In this document: one piece after another, positions 28,808-38,377 of the stretch
Layout: each line of letters opens with the position of its first letter
Position numbering within the stretch: position 1 is the first letter of the stretch
Assembly (NCBI GenBank): GCA_019186825.1
Contig: JABARP010000003.1
Coordinates: 50,358-114,357, forward strand
From: Pyrinomonadaceae bacterium
GTDB lineage: Bacteria > Acidobacteriota > Blastocatellia > Pyrinomonadales > Pyrinomonadaceae
Reading direction: 5' to 3'
Length of the DNA: 64,000 nucleotides
The notes under the pieces: generated by a model
What the model saw: only the letters and a program-made list of their open reading frames with translations
Database searches by the model: none
Told to the model about the DNA's origin: nothing
Made by a program: the position numbers and the translations under genes

Positions 28808-29538
28808 GTCTTACTGTGTATGAAATGATGCGCCGGAGCTGCGACCCGCTACTGCCGCCGCTCAACCGCAAGGTTCGAAGCCGCGCAATGCGGGTAGTGA
28901 AGAACAGCGATCGGCCGCTGTCGATTCTGGATGTAGGTGGTCGAAAATCCCCCTACACTATCGGGCTGCCTGCGGATATCACGATCATCGACCTTCCCCG
29001 CGAAACCGATGTTCAGCACAACCTGAACCTCGGGGTAAACGAACAGATCGCCGATGAGTTGAAAAAACGGCGGAGCAATATTTGCAATGTCGTCATTGGC
29101 GACATGACTGCATCGGATCTGCCAACAGCTTCCTTCGACGCTGTGATAGCAGTTGAGGTTTTGGAACATGTACTCGAAGATGAAAAATTCGTCAGCGAAG
29201 TGGCAAGGGTACTCGTTCCCGGCGGTAAGTTCATTATGACAACGCCGAATGGCGATTTTGTTGAGAACAGAAATCCGGACCACAAACGCCATTACAGAAA
29301 GGAGCAGCTTGTTGGACTTTTGTCTGAGTATTTTGGAGACGTTGAGGTCGAGTACGCTATCGCCGGAGGCTACTTCCGAAAGATCGGCCTTCGTTCGTGG
29401 TCGCTCTCGCGTCCGCACCACACGGCACTTAGTATCTTCGGCAATATTGTCAACTCCCTTCAGTCGAGAAGATCAGGCATTTCGGAGCGCGCGATCGGAA
29501 CTCATCATTTGATCGCAACTGCACGGAAAGACTCTTGA
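28804..29538 (+). CDS. Class I SAM-dependent methyltransferase
   Basis: A 244-residue methyltransferase of the type common in polysaccharide loci. The Rossmann core shows SILDVGGRKSPYT (motif I variant), NVVIGDMTASDLPTASFDAVIAVEVLEHVLED (motifs II-III) and VLVPGGKFIMTTPNGDFV (post-motif). Substrate is unknown. Its ATGA overlap with neuA suggests it may methylate the sialylated glycan or a precursor. A role in chain-end capping, as for ABC-exported O-antigens, is an alternative. Confidence 0.85.
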   Translation: MSLTVYEMMRRSCDPLLPPLNRKVRSRAMRVVKNSDRPLSILDVGGRKSPYTIGLPADITIIDLPRETDVQHNLNLGVNEQIADELKKRRSNICNVVIGDMTASDLPTASFDAVIAVEVLEHVLEDEKFVSEVARVLVPGGKFIMTTPNGDFVENRNPDHKRHYRKEQLVGLLSEYFGDVEVEYAIAGGYFRKIGLRSWSLSRPHHTALSIFGNIVNSLQSRRSGISERAIGTHHLIATARKDS

Positions 29539-29542
29539 CCCT

Positions 29543-31312
29543 ATGTGCGGAATAACTGCAATGATCGGCAATGGAGCCAGCCGCGAGCGTCTAGGCAGAA
29601 TGATATCTGCTCAGTCCCATCGCGGGCCCGATGGCGAAGGTGTCTATGTCGATCCCGACAGAAAAGCGATGCTGGGTCACAACCGGCTCAGCATAATCGA
29701 CCTCTCCGCCGCGGGAGACCAGCCGATGATAAGCGGTGATGGACGGCATATCGTCGTCCAGAATGGCGAGATTTACAACTACATCGAACTTAAACGCGAG
29801 CTGGCGAGCGAATATCCCTTCCGAACGAGATCCGATACCGAGGTCATTCTTGCAGCGTACCAGAAATGGGGAGCTGACTGCCTCGATCATTTCGTAGGTA
29901 TGTTCGCTTTTGTCATCTGGGACACGGTCGAAAAAACCGCTTTCGCAGCTCGCGACCGGTTCGGTGTCAAGCCGCTTTATTACCATATTGAGGCAGATGG
30001 AACTGTCCTTATTGCAAGCGAAATAAAGGCTATCCATGCCGCCGGCGTCGAGGCAACGCCAAATGATTCAACCTGGGCGGATTATCTTGCAATTGGGCTC
30101 TACGACCACACAGAGCGGACCTTTTGGAAGGACATCAATTCCCTTCCGGCGGGCCATTCAATGGAGATCAAGAACAGTTCGATCCGGATATCCAAATGGT
30201 ATGACATCGCGGAGCGAGTTGGCACCGATCTTGACGAGCGCTCGGAGGATGTTGTCTCGGAAGAATATTTTGGCTTGATGAAGGAAAGTGTCGAACTGAG
30301 GTTTCGCTCGGATGTTCCAGTCGGGATCAACCTCAGTGGCGGCCTTGATTCGTCCAGTCTTCTTGGATTGGTTCACGCTATCCAGGGAGCTGATAGCGCC
30401 GTAAAGGCATTTACTTTTACAACCGGTGATCCGGCATACGATGAGCTGCGATGGGTTGAACAGATGCTCGAGCAGACACGTCATCCGCTGATCGCTAGTG
30501 AACTGCATCCCGAAGACGTGCCCGATCTTGCAGTCAGCGTCCAGAACCACCAGGATGAGCCGTTTGGCGGACTTCCAACGTTGGCATACTCACGGCTTTT
30601 TGAAAAGGCGAAAGAACATGGCGTCACGGTTCTTCTTGATGGAAACGGAATGGACGAGCAATGGGCCGGTTACGACTACTATGCCGCGGAAGACAACGGT
30701 AAGCCTGTCGCGGTGGTACAAGGGATCAGCGATCGTGCCGTGCGGCCGGAGTGTTTGACGTCGGAGTTTCGAAAGCTTGCAAACAATACTGAATCGCCAA
30801 CTTACTTTCCCGAACGACTGCGTAATCTGCAGTACCGCGATACTCGGTTTACAAAGATACCTCGGGCGATGCGGTTCAACGACCGGATCTCGATGCGGTC
30901 TTCAACGGAGCTCAGGGAGCCGTTCCTAGATCATCGTCTTTTCGAGATCGCGATGCGGCAGCCGTCTGACAGAAAGATCAAAGGCGGCATTCGTAAGAGG
31001 CTGTTGAGGGAGATCGCCGCCAAATACTTGCCGCGGGCGGTGAGCGAAGCACCGAAACGACCGCTTCAGACGCCGCAACGTGAATGGCTACGCGGACCAC
31101 TCCGCGAATGGGCCGCTTCTTGTATTGAAAATGGACTGTCCGGTCCACAAGGAGCTTACTTTGATCGGAAAGGGGTCCAAAAAGAGGCCGACGCTTTTTT
31201 TGAAGGGTCTTTCAACAACAGCTTCTTTATCTGGCAGTGGATAAACCTTGGCCTGATGCGGGAGCTTCCGTCGAGAGTCGGGCGATCGGATGCGTTGGTT
31301 GCAAACGGCTGA
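29543..31312 (+). CDS. asnB: Glutamine-hydrolysing asparagine synthetase (AsnB)
   Basis: A 589-residue two-domain enzyme. The N-terminus MCGITAMIG carries the glutaminase nucleophile Cys2, and SHRGPDGEG and NGEIYNY follow. The ATP-pyrophosphatase domain has SGGLDSSSL near residue 265 and LDGNGMDEQWAGYDYY. Such enzymes in surface-glycan loci often amidate carboxylated sugars instead of making free asparagine, so its substrate here is open. It contrasts with the Cys2-lacking homologue at 46624, which belongs to the lasso cluster. It sits 4 bp after the methyltransferase gene. Confidence 0.9.
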   Translation: MCGITAMIGNGASRERLGRMISAQSHRGPDGEGVYVDPDRKAMLGHNRLSIIDLSAAGDQPMISGDGRHIVVQNGEIYNYIELKRELASEYPFRTRSDTEVILAAYQKWGADCLDHFVGMFAFVIWDTVEKTAFAARDRFGVKPLYYHIEADGTVLIASEIKAIHAAGVEATPNDSTWADYLAIGLYDHTERTFWKDINSLPAGHSMEIKNSSIRISKWYDIAERVGTDLDERSEDVVSEEYFGLMKESVELRFRSDVPVGINLSGGLDSSSLLGLVHAIQGADSAVKAFTFTTGDPAYDELRWVEQMLEQTRHPLIASELHPEDVPDLAVSVQNHQDEPFGGLPTLAYSRLFEKAKEHGVTVLLDGNGMDEQWAGYDYYAAEDNGKPVAVVQGISDRAVRPECLTSEFRKLANNTESPTYFPERLRNLQYRDTRFTKIPRAMRFNDRISMRSSTELREPFLDHRLFEIAMRQPSDRKIKGGIRKRLLREIAAKYLPRAVSEAPKRPLQTPQREWLRGPLREWAASCIENGLSGPQGAYFDRKGVQKEADAFFEGSFNNSFFIWQWINLGLMRELPSRVGRSDALVANG

Positions 31313-31343
31313 TCGAATGCTTGCGACAAAGCACTTTTGTTGA

Positions 31344-32201
31344 ATGCAGAACATTTCTGACAACGAAAACTGGGATCTCGTGATCGAGGGCCGTGGGCCG
31401 CTCTTCGACTTGAAGGTCGCGGAGGTATGGAATTATCGCGACCTGCTTCTGATGTTTGTAAAGCGTGACTTCGTGAGCTTTTACAAACAGACGGTTCTCG
31501 GTCCGCTCTGGTTCTTTATCCAACCGCTTTTTACGACCATCATTTTCACATTCGTCTTCGGCAATCTCGCTGGCTTAAGCACGGACGGCCTGCCGCAGCC
31601 CTTGTTCTATATGGCCGGAATAACGGCGTGGAACTATTTCGCAGATTGTATTACGAAGACAAGTACGGTTTTTAAGGACAATGCGAACATCTTTGGCAAG
31701 GTCTATTTTCCGCGGCTTATTCTCCCGCTGAGCATCGTAACTAGCAACTTGGTTCGCTTCGGTGTTCAGATGCTTCTATTCATTGGGATGATGGGCTACT
31801 ACGCGGTGACCGGTGGTTCGTTTAGGATCACATGGGCGATCATACTCTTCCCGATCCTAGTGCTCCTGATGGCTCTTCTCGGCCTCGGGCTCGGACTGAT
31901 CATCACGGCCCTGACTACGAAATACCGTGACCTGAGCTTTCTTGTTACTTTCGGGGTGCAGTTGGTGATGTATATGACGACTGTGATCTATCCGCTTAGC
32001 GCAGCCCCCGAAAAGTATAAAACCTTGATCCAGCTCAATCCGATGACCGGCCTTATCGAGGCCTTTCGTTATGCGTTCTTGGGACAAGGCGAGCTCTCGG
32101 TCATGAGTCTTGGATACAGTGCGGTCGTCACGCTCTCGATCCTCCTTATCGGCGTACTGATCTTCAACAAAACCGAACGAAGCTTTGTGGATACTGTATG
32201 A
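31344..32201 (+). CDS. ABC-2 type polysaccharide exporter, permease (Wzm-like)
   Basis: A 285-residue integral membrane permease. The N-terminal cytosolic segment has VAEVWNYRDLLLMFVKRDFVSFYKQTVLGPLWFFIQP, the typical Wzm/TagG entry. About six hydrophobic segments follow, and QLNPMTGLIEAFRYAFLGQG before the last helix is a family signature. Its last four bases overlap the ATPase gene. It should export the completed polysaccharide from the cytosolic face. Confidence 0.92.
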   Translation: MQNISDNENWDLVIEGRGPLFDLKVAEVWNYRDLLLMFVKRDFVSFYKQTVLGPLWFFIQPLFTTIIFTFVFGNLAGLSTDGLPQPLFYMAGITAWNYFADCITKTSTVFKDNANIFGKVYFPRLILPLSIVTSNLVRFGVQMLLFIGMMGYYAVTGGSFRITWAIILFPILVLLMALLGLGLGLIITALTTKYRDLSFLVTFGVQLVMYMTTVIYPLSAAPEKYKTLIQLNPMTGLIEAFRYAFLGQGELSVMSLGYSAVVTLSILLIGVLIFNKTERSFVDTV

Positions 32202-33472
32202 GCGTTGCGATCCGCGTCGAAAATCTATCGAAGATGTACCAGCTTGGCCAGATCGGGACTGGTACGATCAGCCTCGACCTTGAACGTTGGTTCATTACAC
32301 GGGTCATGGGACGACCCGACCCGTTCCTACGGCTCGCAGAGGCAAATGATCGTGCAGTAAAGGGTGAGAGCAACATCGTTTGGAGTTTGAAGGATATTAG
32401 CTTCGAGATCGAACAGGGCGAGGCCGTTGGAATTATCGGAAAGAACGGAGCCGGAAAGAGCACCCTGCTCAAATTGCTCTCGCGCGTCACTTCGCCGACT
32501 GCAGGAAGAATCAAGCTGAAGGGCCGCGTTGCAAGCCTTCTTGAGGTTGGAACAGGATTCCATCCGGAGTTGTCAGGCCGCGAGAACATCTATCTAAACG
32601 GATCAATTCTCGGTATGCGAAAACGGGAGATCGACCGAAAGCTTGATGAGATCGTCGATTTCAGCGGTGTTGAGCGATACATCGATACTCCGGTGAAGCG
32701 TTTCTCTTCGGGGATGTACGTTCGCCTTGCATTTGCGGTCGCAGCTCATCTCGAGAGCGAAATTTTGATCGTTGACGAGGTTTTGGCGGTCGGCGATGCC
32801 GAATTCCAAAAGAAATGCCTCGGAAAGATGCAGGATATTGGAAAGCGGGATGGACGAACCGTGCTCTTCGTTAGCCACAACATGAGCGCGATCCTCGAAC
32901 TTTGTAAACGCGGAATGTTGATCGAGACAGGCGAGATCGTTCGCGATTCTGATGCCGGAAGCTGTGTTGCCGCTTTTTTTGAAAGGGACAAGATACTCCA
33001 CGGATCTGCGAACGGGCGTCGGCGAAACAGATTTCTCGATATTCGCAACATTTCTGTAAATGGTGGTCAAAGATATCAGATCGACCATTCGTCGCCGTTC
33101 GATGTAACCGTCGATCTCAGTGGGAACGACATCCGGCAGGCGACCATATTCTTCATTGTCGAAAATGCTTTCGGCCAGTCCGTTCTTCACAAGAAGATCT
33201 CATCCGCGGCGATCGGTCAAGCTGTGATCGACGGTGACTTCCAGATCCGCATCGACTTACCGAGCCTCTGGCTTACGCCCGGGATCTACTCGATGTATTT
33301 CAAAATCCTCGTGCCGACCGACCGCTGGTCCGGCAGGGCGATATCTGACCGCGTCAACCTGGAAGTGACCGGACCGATGGAACCAAGCGGAAGGGCTTTC
33401 ATCAACCCGGATGTGGACTGGAATATCCGCGCTCTGGAATCCGCCAGGGTTGCGGAGGGAGTTGCGATTTGA
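32198..33472 (+). CDS. ABC polysaccharide exporter, ATPase with Wzt C-terminal domain
   Basis: A 424-residue ATPase partner of the permease. Walker A is GKNGAGKST (about 80-88), the signature is SSGMYVRLAFAVA (about 168-180) and Walker B is EILIVDEVLAVGD. After about residue 265 a beta-sandwich extension typical of Wzt_C follows (FDVTVDLSGN to MYFKILVPTDRWSGR). In characterised systems that domain recognises the modified end of the glycan before export. Its presence suggests that this polysaccharide carries a terminal mark; the nearby methyltransferase and oxygenase are candidate sources (inference). Confidence 0.93.
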   Translation: MSVAIRVENLSKMYQLGQIGTGTISLDLERWFITRVMGRPDPFLRLAEANDRAVKGESNIVWSLKDISFEIEQGEAVGIIGKNGAGKSTLLKLLSRVTSPTAGRIKLKGRVASLLEVGTGFHPELSGRENIYLNGSILGMRKREIDRKLDEIVDFSGVERYIDTPVKRFSSGMYVRLAFAVAAHLESEILIVDEVLAVGDAEFQKKCLGKMQDIGKRDGRTVLFVSHNMSAILELCKRGMLIETGEIVRDSDAGSCVAAFFERDKILHGSANGRRRNRFLDIRNISVNGGQRYQIDHSSPFDVTVDLSGNDIRQATIFFIVENAFGQSVLHKKISSAAIGQAVIDGDFQIRIDLPSLWLTPGIYSMYFKILVPTDRWSGRAISDRVNLEVTGPMEPSGRAFINPDVDWNIRALESARVAEGVAI

Positions 33473-33485
33473 GAGGGACCTGCAA

Positions 33486-34388
33486 ATGAGTTCAAGACTG
33501 CGGCAATTGCTTAGATCGGCAAAGAGAACCCCATTCGGCTGGCGGTTTGTTTCGAACCTCGAACCGACGATGGGATATCTTTTCGGCAATGCAGATAAGC
33601 TTTCACCGAGAGATCAGCAGATCGTTCGGGATCTGAATGCCTACGGCGTTGCCTCGATCTCATTTGATGATCTCGACACTGAGATCGAATTTTCGGCTCT
33701 TGAGGCAGAGGTCGAGCAGCTCGTCGCCAACAGTGGCGCGGAGATCGACAAACTAAAAGAGGCCGATGCATCGATCGGCAAAAAGACCTTTAACTTAGAG
33801 ATGCTTGGAAGCGAGATCGCCTTTGACCCGACGAGTATATTCTCGCGGTTCGCGCTGAGCCGGTCCTTCGTAAACATCGCGAATGCTTACTTCAAGATGA
33901 AAACGCGTCTCCGCTACTACAACGTTTGGTACACCGCAGCAACAACATCCAACGCACGTGAGTCGCAACTTTGGCATTTTGACCGCGAGGATAGGCTGAT
34001 CCTCAAGGTCTTTGTATACCTTCGGGACGTCGATACCGGTTCGGGGCCGTTCACCTATGCCCCAAGAACGCATAAAAAAGGTGAACTGCGATCGATATCT
34101 CCAGACCATTTCAACGAAGGCGGCGTTCAGCGTACGACGGACGACCAGATGGCGAACGTGCTCCCCCGAGAGAATTGGCAGATCTGCACCGGAAAGAAAG
34201 GGACGGTTATTTTTGCCGATACTCGCGGGTTCCACAAAGGCGGAGAGGCGAGAACGAGCGACAGGCTGATGTTCACGTGTATGTACACCTCGCCGGCATC
34301 GGAATCAAGAAAGCTCATAAGATTCCCGGAAATGGTTGATGCCGGACAAATGAGACGTTCTCAAAGGTCCGCCCTCGGTATTGTGTGA
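33486..34388 (+). CDS. PhyH-like Fe(II)/2-oxoglutarate dioxygenase
   Basis: A 300-residue protein. The open frame starts at 33411, but the ATG at 33486 avoids a 62-bp overlap with the ATPase gene. The metal facial triad is visible as WHFDRED (His164, Asp166) and FADTRGFHKGG (His250). An Arg about ten residues later (Arg260, SDRLMF) can bind 2-oxoglutarate. The jelly-roll strands LILKVFVYLRDVDTGSGPFTYAPRTHK fit the phytanoyl-CoA dioxygenase family. Its place next to wzt suggests hydroxylation of a sugar or lipid-linked glycan, but the substrate cannot be read from sequence. Confidence 0.75.
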   Translation: MSSRLRQLLRSAKRTPFGWRFVSNLEPTMGYLFGNADKLSPRDQQIVRDLNAYGVASISFDDLDTEIEFSALEAEVEQLVANSGAEIDKLKEADASIGKKTFNLEMLGSEIAFDPTSIFSRFALSRSFVNIANAYFKMKTRLRYYNVWYTAATTSNARESQLWHFDREDRLILKVFVYLRDVDTGSGPFTYAPRTHKKGELRSISPDHFNEGGVQRTTDDQMANVLPRENWQICTGKKGTVIFADTRGFHKGGEARTSDRLMFTCMYTSPASESRKLIRFPEMVDAGQMRRSQRSALGIV

Positions 34389-34423
34389 CGGTCTTTGGTG
34401 GGTCGCTCTTCTTTTGATCTGAA

Positions 34424-35833
34424 GTGAAACGCAGATTTCTCTTGTTATCGACTTCGCTGCTTGTCGACCGCGTGCTCCAGCATACGGGTCTGATCAAAAG
34501 CCTTGCGACGCACGGAGATGTGTCCGTTTGGGCTTCCTCATACGACGAGACGGCATCGGCCCCATCTTGGAAGAACGTTGATGCTCAGATCGGATCGTTC
34601 CCTCACGTGCGTCCATTTCGGGAGCGTCCGCACAACTACCTGCGGCGGCTCAACGAATTCGTTTGGGATTATCGGCTGATGCTTCCAAGCCGTGTAAGCA
34701 TGCAAAAGCATGTGAGAGATAAGCGGCTCCCCGGCCAGATCCGGGCTCTAAAGCTGCCTGCAAAACTGCTTGCATATGGTGGGACCGAGCAGATCCTTGA
34801 GAATGCGCTCGAGAGACTGTTAGTAGCTTATCCACGATCGGCCGAGGCTGCCGACCGGCTTGCTGCAAACAAACCGGATGTTGTTGTTTCCACGGGGCCG
34901 TTTCAGTTCGAACAGCCAGCAATTTTTACGGCGGCAAAGCGACATGCCATTCCGACACTGGCCTATATACCGTCCTGGGACAACGTATCCACGAAGAATC
35001 GCATGGTCTTCAAGTATGACGGATATATCGTTTGGAACGAGCAGAACAAAGAAGAGCTACTGGATGTATATCCGCATGCGCGCCAGGTTCCGGTTTACGT
35101 TGTCGGGGCTCCGCAATTCGATGTCTTCTTTTTGGACCGATTTAAGGTTGACCGAGCTACTTTTTGCAGTCAACAGGGTCTGCAAGCCGAGCAAAAGATC
35201 ATTGTTTATTCTCTAGGGTCTCCGAACTTCCTTAAAGAGCACCATGGTGCGATCGAGATGGCAAAACGAGTTAAAGCCGGCCATTTTGGCAACGTTCAAT
35301 TGCTGGTTCGGCCGCACCCTATCCACGACAACGCTGAAATGCGCGGGATCTTCGCTGAGTTCGGGCCAAACGTTCGCCTGCAAAGTACGCCGAATGCGGG
35401 CAGAGATCTGATCCGCCGAACGCAGGACGAAAGTCAGATAGTTGATTGGGTAAATACTTTCAGGCATGCGGACGTTGTCGTCAATCTGGCGTCAACAGTT
35501 ACGATCGACGCCGCGATCTGCGATACGCCGGTTGTAAATCTTGATTTTGATCCGCAGCCGAACAGATCGGATCAGACCCTGATCAAGGACGTCAACCATA
35601 GATGGAACCATTTCAAGCCGATAGCCGAATCGGGAGGCGTTTGGCTGGTTAACAATTTTGACGAGCTTGAAAACGCCGTCAAGGTTTATCTGGAGAATCC
35701 GGAGATGCATAAGGCTGAACGCAAATGGATCGCTGAATATGTGTGCGGCCGCCTCGACGGTCACTGCGGCGAGCGAATGGCCACAGCGATCGCAGACTTT
35801 GTGAAAAATAGAGGTTCAAAGCTCGAGAAATGA
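34424..35833 (+). CDS. Putative GT-B-like glycan transferase, tandem copy 1
   Basis: A 469-residue cytosolic protein starting at GTG. It resembles GT-B-fold surface-carbohydrate transferases of the CDP-glycerol transferase / capsule type. Visible are AYIPSWDNVSTKN, a hydrophobic strand plus YIVWNEQNKEELL, VVGAPQFDVFF, LVRPHP and DVVVNLASTVTIDAAICDTPVVNLDFD (likely nucleotide-binding C-lobe). It overlaps copy 2 by 4 nt, and the two share these motifs in the same order. I cannot assign donor or acceptor. Since no classical sialyltransferase is recognisable nearby, it is one candidate for using CMP-sialic acid. Confidence 0.65.
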   Translation: MKRRFLLLSTSLLVDRVLQHTGLIKSLATHGDVSVWASSYDETASAPSWKNVDAQIGSFPHVRPFRERPHNYLRRLNEFVWDYRLMLPSRVSMQKHVRDKRLPGQIRALKLPAKLLAYGGTEQILENALERLLVAYPRSAEAADRLAANKPDVVVSTGPFQFEQPAIFTAAKRHAIPTLAYIPSWDNVSTKNRMVFKYDGYIVWNEQNKEELLDVYPHARQVPVYVVGAPQFDVFFLDRFKVDRATFCSQQGLQAEQKIIVYSLGSPNFLKEHHGAIEMAKRVKAGHFGNVQLLVRPHPIHDNAEMRGIFAEFGPNVRLQSTPNAGRDLIRRTQDESQIVDWVNTFRHADVVVNLASTVTIDAAICDTPVVNLDFDPQPNRSDQTLIKDVNHRWNHFKPIAESGGVWLVNNFDELENAVKVYLENPEMHKAERKWIAEYVCGRLDGHCGERMATAIADFVKNRGSKLEK

Positions 35834-37329
35834 CAGCTCTACCAATGCCCAAATTGGCGACAGACCACGCTTTGCATGAAAGTCGCGTACTGGCGGCGAC
35901 CCAGAGCAGGGCCGATCTTCGCATAGCTGCTATCGTGCCGCGAGGCGAGGTGATCAGAAACTTCGTCCACTCCGGTTGCTTTGAACAGATAGCGGAAGAG
36001 TGTGAACTGTCGCTGTTGTCGGTCATTGCCGGTACTGAGTTCGAAGGTCTTGCCGGAAGCTTGAAAGCCGACCTCCACTCTCTCGAACCAATTTCCGAGC
36101 GATGGCCTGTGCGCTTTCTGCGCGAGATCTTAGACATGGCGCACGGACGATGGTTATGGTCCGAGGCAGCAAAAGAAAGATGGCGGATCCGCGATCGAGA
36201 GGCCCAAACTCTTCGAGATAAGACCGTACGGGCGATCAAGAAGTCAATGGCCTGGCCGCTCGCAAATCCTTTTGGCTTGGATCTCTTGTCCCGAGCTGAA
36301 CGTTCGTCAAGCCGGCTCTTGTTCTCGACCGACCAATATGCCGAGCTATTTAGGAAGACCCGGCCGTCGCTTGTCTTCAACGGTTCGCACATCCATAGCG
36401 CCATCGCAACCCCGGCAGTTCAAGCGGCTCAATGGCTCGGGATCCCGACGGCAACATTCATTTTTAGTTGGGACAATCTCACATCCCAAGGGCGAATCAC
36501 GCTGCCGTATGACTACTTTCTCGTATGGAATAACAATCTGAAGCGACAGCTGCTCGAAATGTACACTTGGATCAAACCTGAGAACGTATTTGTTACGGGC
36601 TCGCCGCAGTTCGATTTTCACTTTCGGCCAACCTTCTACAAAAGCCGCGAAGAATTCTGTTCTGAGATCGGTGCTGACGCAGATCGTCCGTTGATCCTTT
36701 ATTCAACCGGAATGGCAAACCATATGCCGGGAGAGCCGCAGATCGTTGAATCCATTGCTGACCTTCTGCTTGAGTATCCCGAAAAGCAACGTCCACAGAT
36801 GCTAGTTCGCGTATATGCGAAGGATCTCACAGGGCGGTTCGACGAACTAAAGGCACGTCGAAAGGACATCATTTTTCAAAAGGTCGAATGGAATGCATCC
36901 TGGCTGACACCGCGATCTGAGGATTCGTACGGCTTCGTCAATGCTCTGCGGCATTGTGCTCTCGGCATCAACATTGCATCGACGATCTCCCTCGAACTAT
37001 GTATGTTCGACAAACCCGTCATCAACGTAGGCTTCGATGCCCCCGGCAGCAACAACCTGGAACTGAAAAATGCTTTGTTCTACTCGTACGAGCACTACCG
37101 GCCGGTCGTCGAGAGCGGAGCGGTCCAGGTTGCTTACAGTCTTAACGAAATGAGATCTCTCATCCGCGAAGCGCTGGTCCACCCGGACGCAGCAAAAGGG
37201 GCGCGAAAGCGGCTGATCAAGAATATGTTCGCAGACACGCTCGACGGGCAGTCGGCATATCGAATTGCCGGCAGATTGGTTGAACTGGCAAGCCGGGAGC
37301 GCGATCAAGGGTTTGAACGGAACAATTGA
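35830..37329 (+). CDS. Putative GT-B-like glycan transferase, tandem copy 2
   Basis: A 499-residue paralogue of the preceding protein. Matching motifs are FIFSWDNLTSQG, YFLVWNNNLKRQLLE, VTGSPQFDFHF, LILYSTGMANH and LGINIASTISLELCMFDKPVINVGFD. It has a longer, Trp/Arg-rich N-terminal half (RFLREILDMAHGRWLWSE). The tandem arrangement and 4-nt overlap suggest duplication followed by divergence, with both acting on the same glycan. The family assignment is by resemblance only. Confidence 0.65.
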   Translation: MTALPMPKLATDHALHESRVLAATQSRADLRIAAIVPRGEVIRNFVHSGCFEQIAEECELSLLSVIAGTEFEGLAGSLKADLHSLEPISERWPVRFLREILDMAHGRWLWSEAAKERWRIRDREAQTLRDKTVRAIKKSMAWPLANPFGLDLLSRAERSSSRLLFSTDQYAELFRKTRPSLVFNGSHIHSAIATPAVQAAQWLGIPTATFIFSWDNLTSQGRITLPYDYFLVWNNNLKRQLLEMYTWIKPENVFVTGSPQFDFHFRPTFYKSREEFCSEIGADADRPLILYSTGMANHMPGEPQIVESIADLLLEYPEKQRPQMLVRVYAKDLTGRFDELKARRKDIIFQKVEWNASWLTPRSEDSYGFVNALRHCALGINIASTISLELCMFDKPVINVGFDAPGSNNLELKNALFYSYEHYRPVVESGAVQVAYSLNEMRSLIREALVHPDAAKGARKRLIKNMFADTLDGQSAYRIAGRLVELASRERDQGFERNN

Positions 37330-37336
37330 GCACAAT

Positions 37337-38320
37337 ATGGAAGGCTTTGGTGCAAAGAATGGAACGGTCCAAGCGTTCCGCCCAACGATCTCAATAGTTA
37401 CGCCTACGCTCAAGCGTCCGGTGGAAGTGCGTGAACTGCTGCTCGATCTTGGACAGCAGTCTGTTTTGCCAGCCGAGGTCATAATCGTCGACGGCATCGA
37501 AGATAAGGATAGCGAGACCGAACGCGTTGTGTCTGACATGCGGGCCGAGCTCCCGTTTGCCGTAAAGTTCATTCGAAAAGGCGGCGGAACGGCTATACAG
37601 AGGAATACAGGAATCGATGCGGCGACCGGTGATCTGGTCGCATTTATCGACGACGACGTCCGTCTCGACCAAACCTTTTTTGAGCAAATACTGGATGTAT
37701 TGACCGACCCCTCGAACTCAGATGTTGGCGGCGTTGTGGGGTACCGAACTAATTGCCACCTTGACCTTGAAACGTCGCCCCGATGGCGTTGGTATCGACG
37801 TCTTGGACTTTTTAAGAACTTTGAACCAGGCCGTTATGACTTTCAATGCGGCTACCCGATCAACAACAGCCTTCAGCCGCCTTTTGCCGGGACGCGTGAA
37901 GTGGATTTTATGACGACAGCCTGTGCGGTTTGGAGGCGTGGTGTATTCGACGAGGGACTTAGATTTGATGAGTTCTTTCGGGACTTTGGAGTGCTCGAAG
38001 ACGCTCACTTCTCTTTGAAGGCAGGGCGAAACTGGCGGCTTCTGCAATGCGGTGACGCGCACTGTGTTGAACTGCATTCTCCGAACGGACGGGAAGACAG
38101 GCGAAAGATCGGTTTCAAGTCTGTCGTAAATTACCACTTCGTGTTTCGGGATATCGAAGGCCCTTTGACGTTCCGGCAGAAATATCGATTCTGGCGGTTT
38201 CAAGCTTTTGAAGCATTTCGTATCGCTTCATCGGCAATTCGGAGACTAAATGGGGGCGACATTGCGGACCTCCGCGGCCGAGCCCAGGGCGTCTGGCAGG
38301 TAATGACGTCAAATCGTTAG
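37337..38320 (+). CDS. Glycosyltransferase family 2
   Basis: A 327-residue GT-A-fold enzyme. I chose the ATG at 37337; the longer frame from 37265 overlaps the previous gene by 65 bp. It has TISIVTPTLKRP at the N-terminus, AEVIIVDGIEDKD, GGGTAIQRNTGIDAATGDLVAFIDDDVRL (metal/nucleotide-binding acidic motif) and a later FRDFGVLEDAHFSLKAGRNW segment (ED acceptor-site motif). There are no membrane helices. It likely adds one sugar to the growing repeat unit. Confidence 0.85.
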   Translation: MEGFGAKNGTVQAFRPTISIVTPTLKRPVEVRELLLDLGQQSVLPAEVIIVDGIEDKDSETERVVSDMRAELPFAVKFIRKGGGTAIQRNTGIDAATGDLVAFIDDDVRLDQTFFEQILDVLTDPSNSDVGGVVGYRTNCHLDLETSPRWRWYRRLGLFKNFEPGRYDFQCGYPINNSLQPPFAGTREVDFMTTACAVWRRGVFDEGLRFDEFFRDFGVLEDAHFSLKAGRNWRLLQCGDAHCVELHSPNGREDRRKIGFKSVVNYHFVFRDIEGPLTFRQKYRFWRFQAFEAFRIASSAIRRLNGGDIADLRGRAQGVWQVMTSNR

Positions 38321-38377
38321 CGCGGCAGGCTACAAGGCCAATCGCGTAGCCAGAACTTTCGCTTTCCTAAGAAACCA

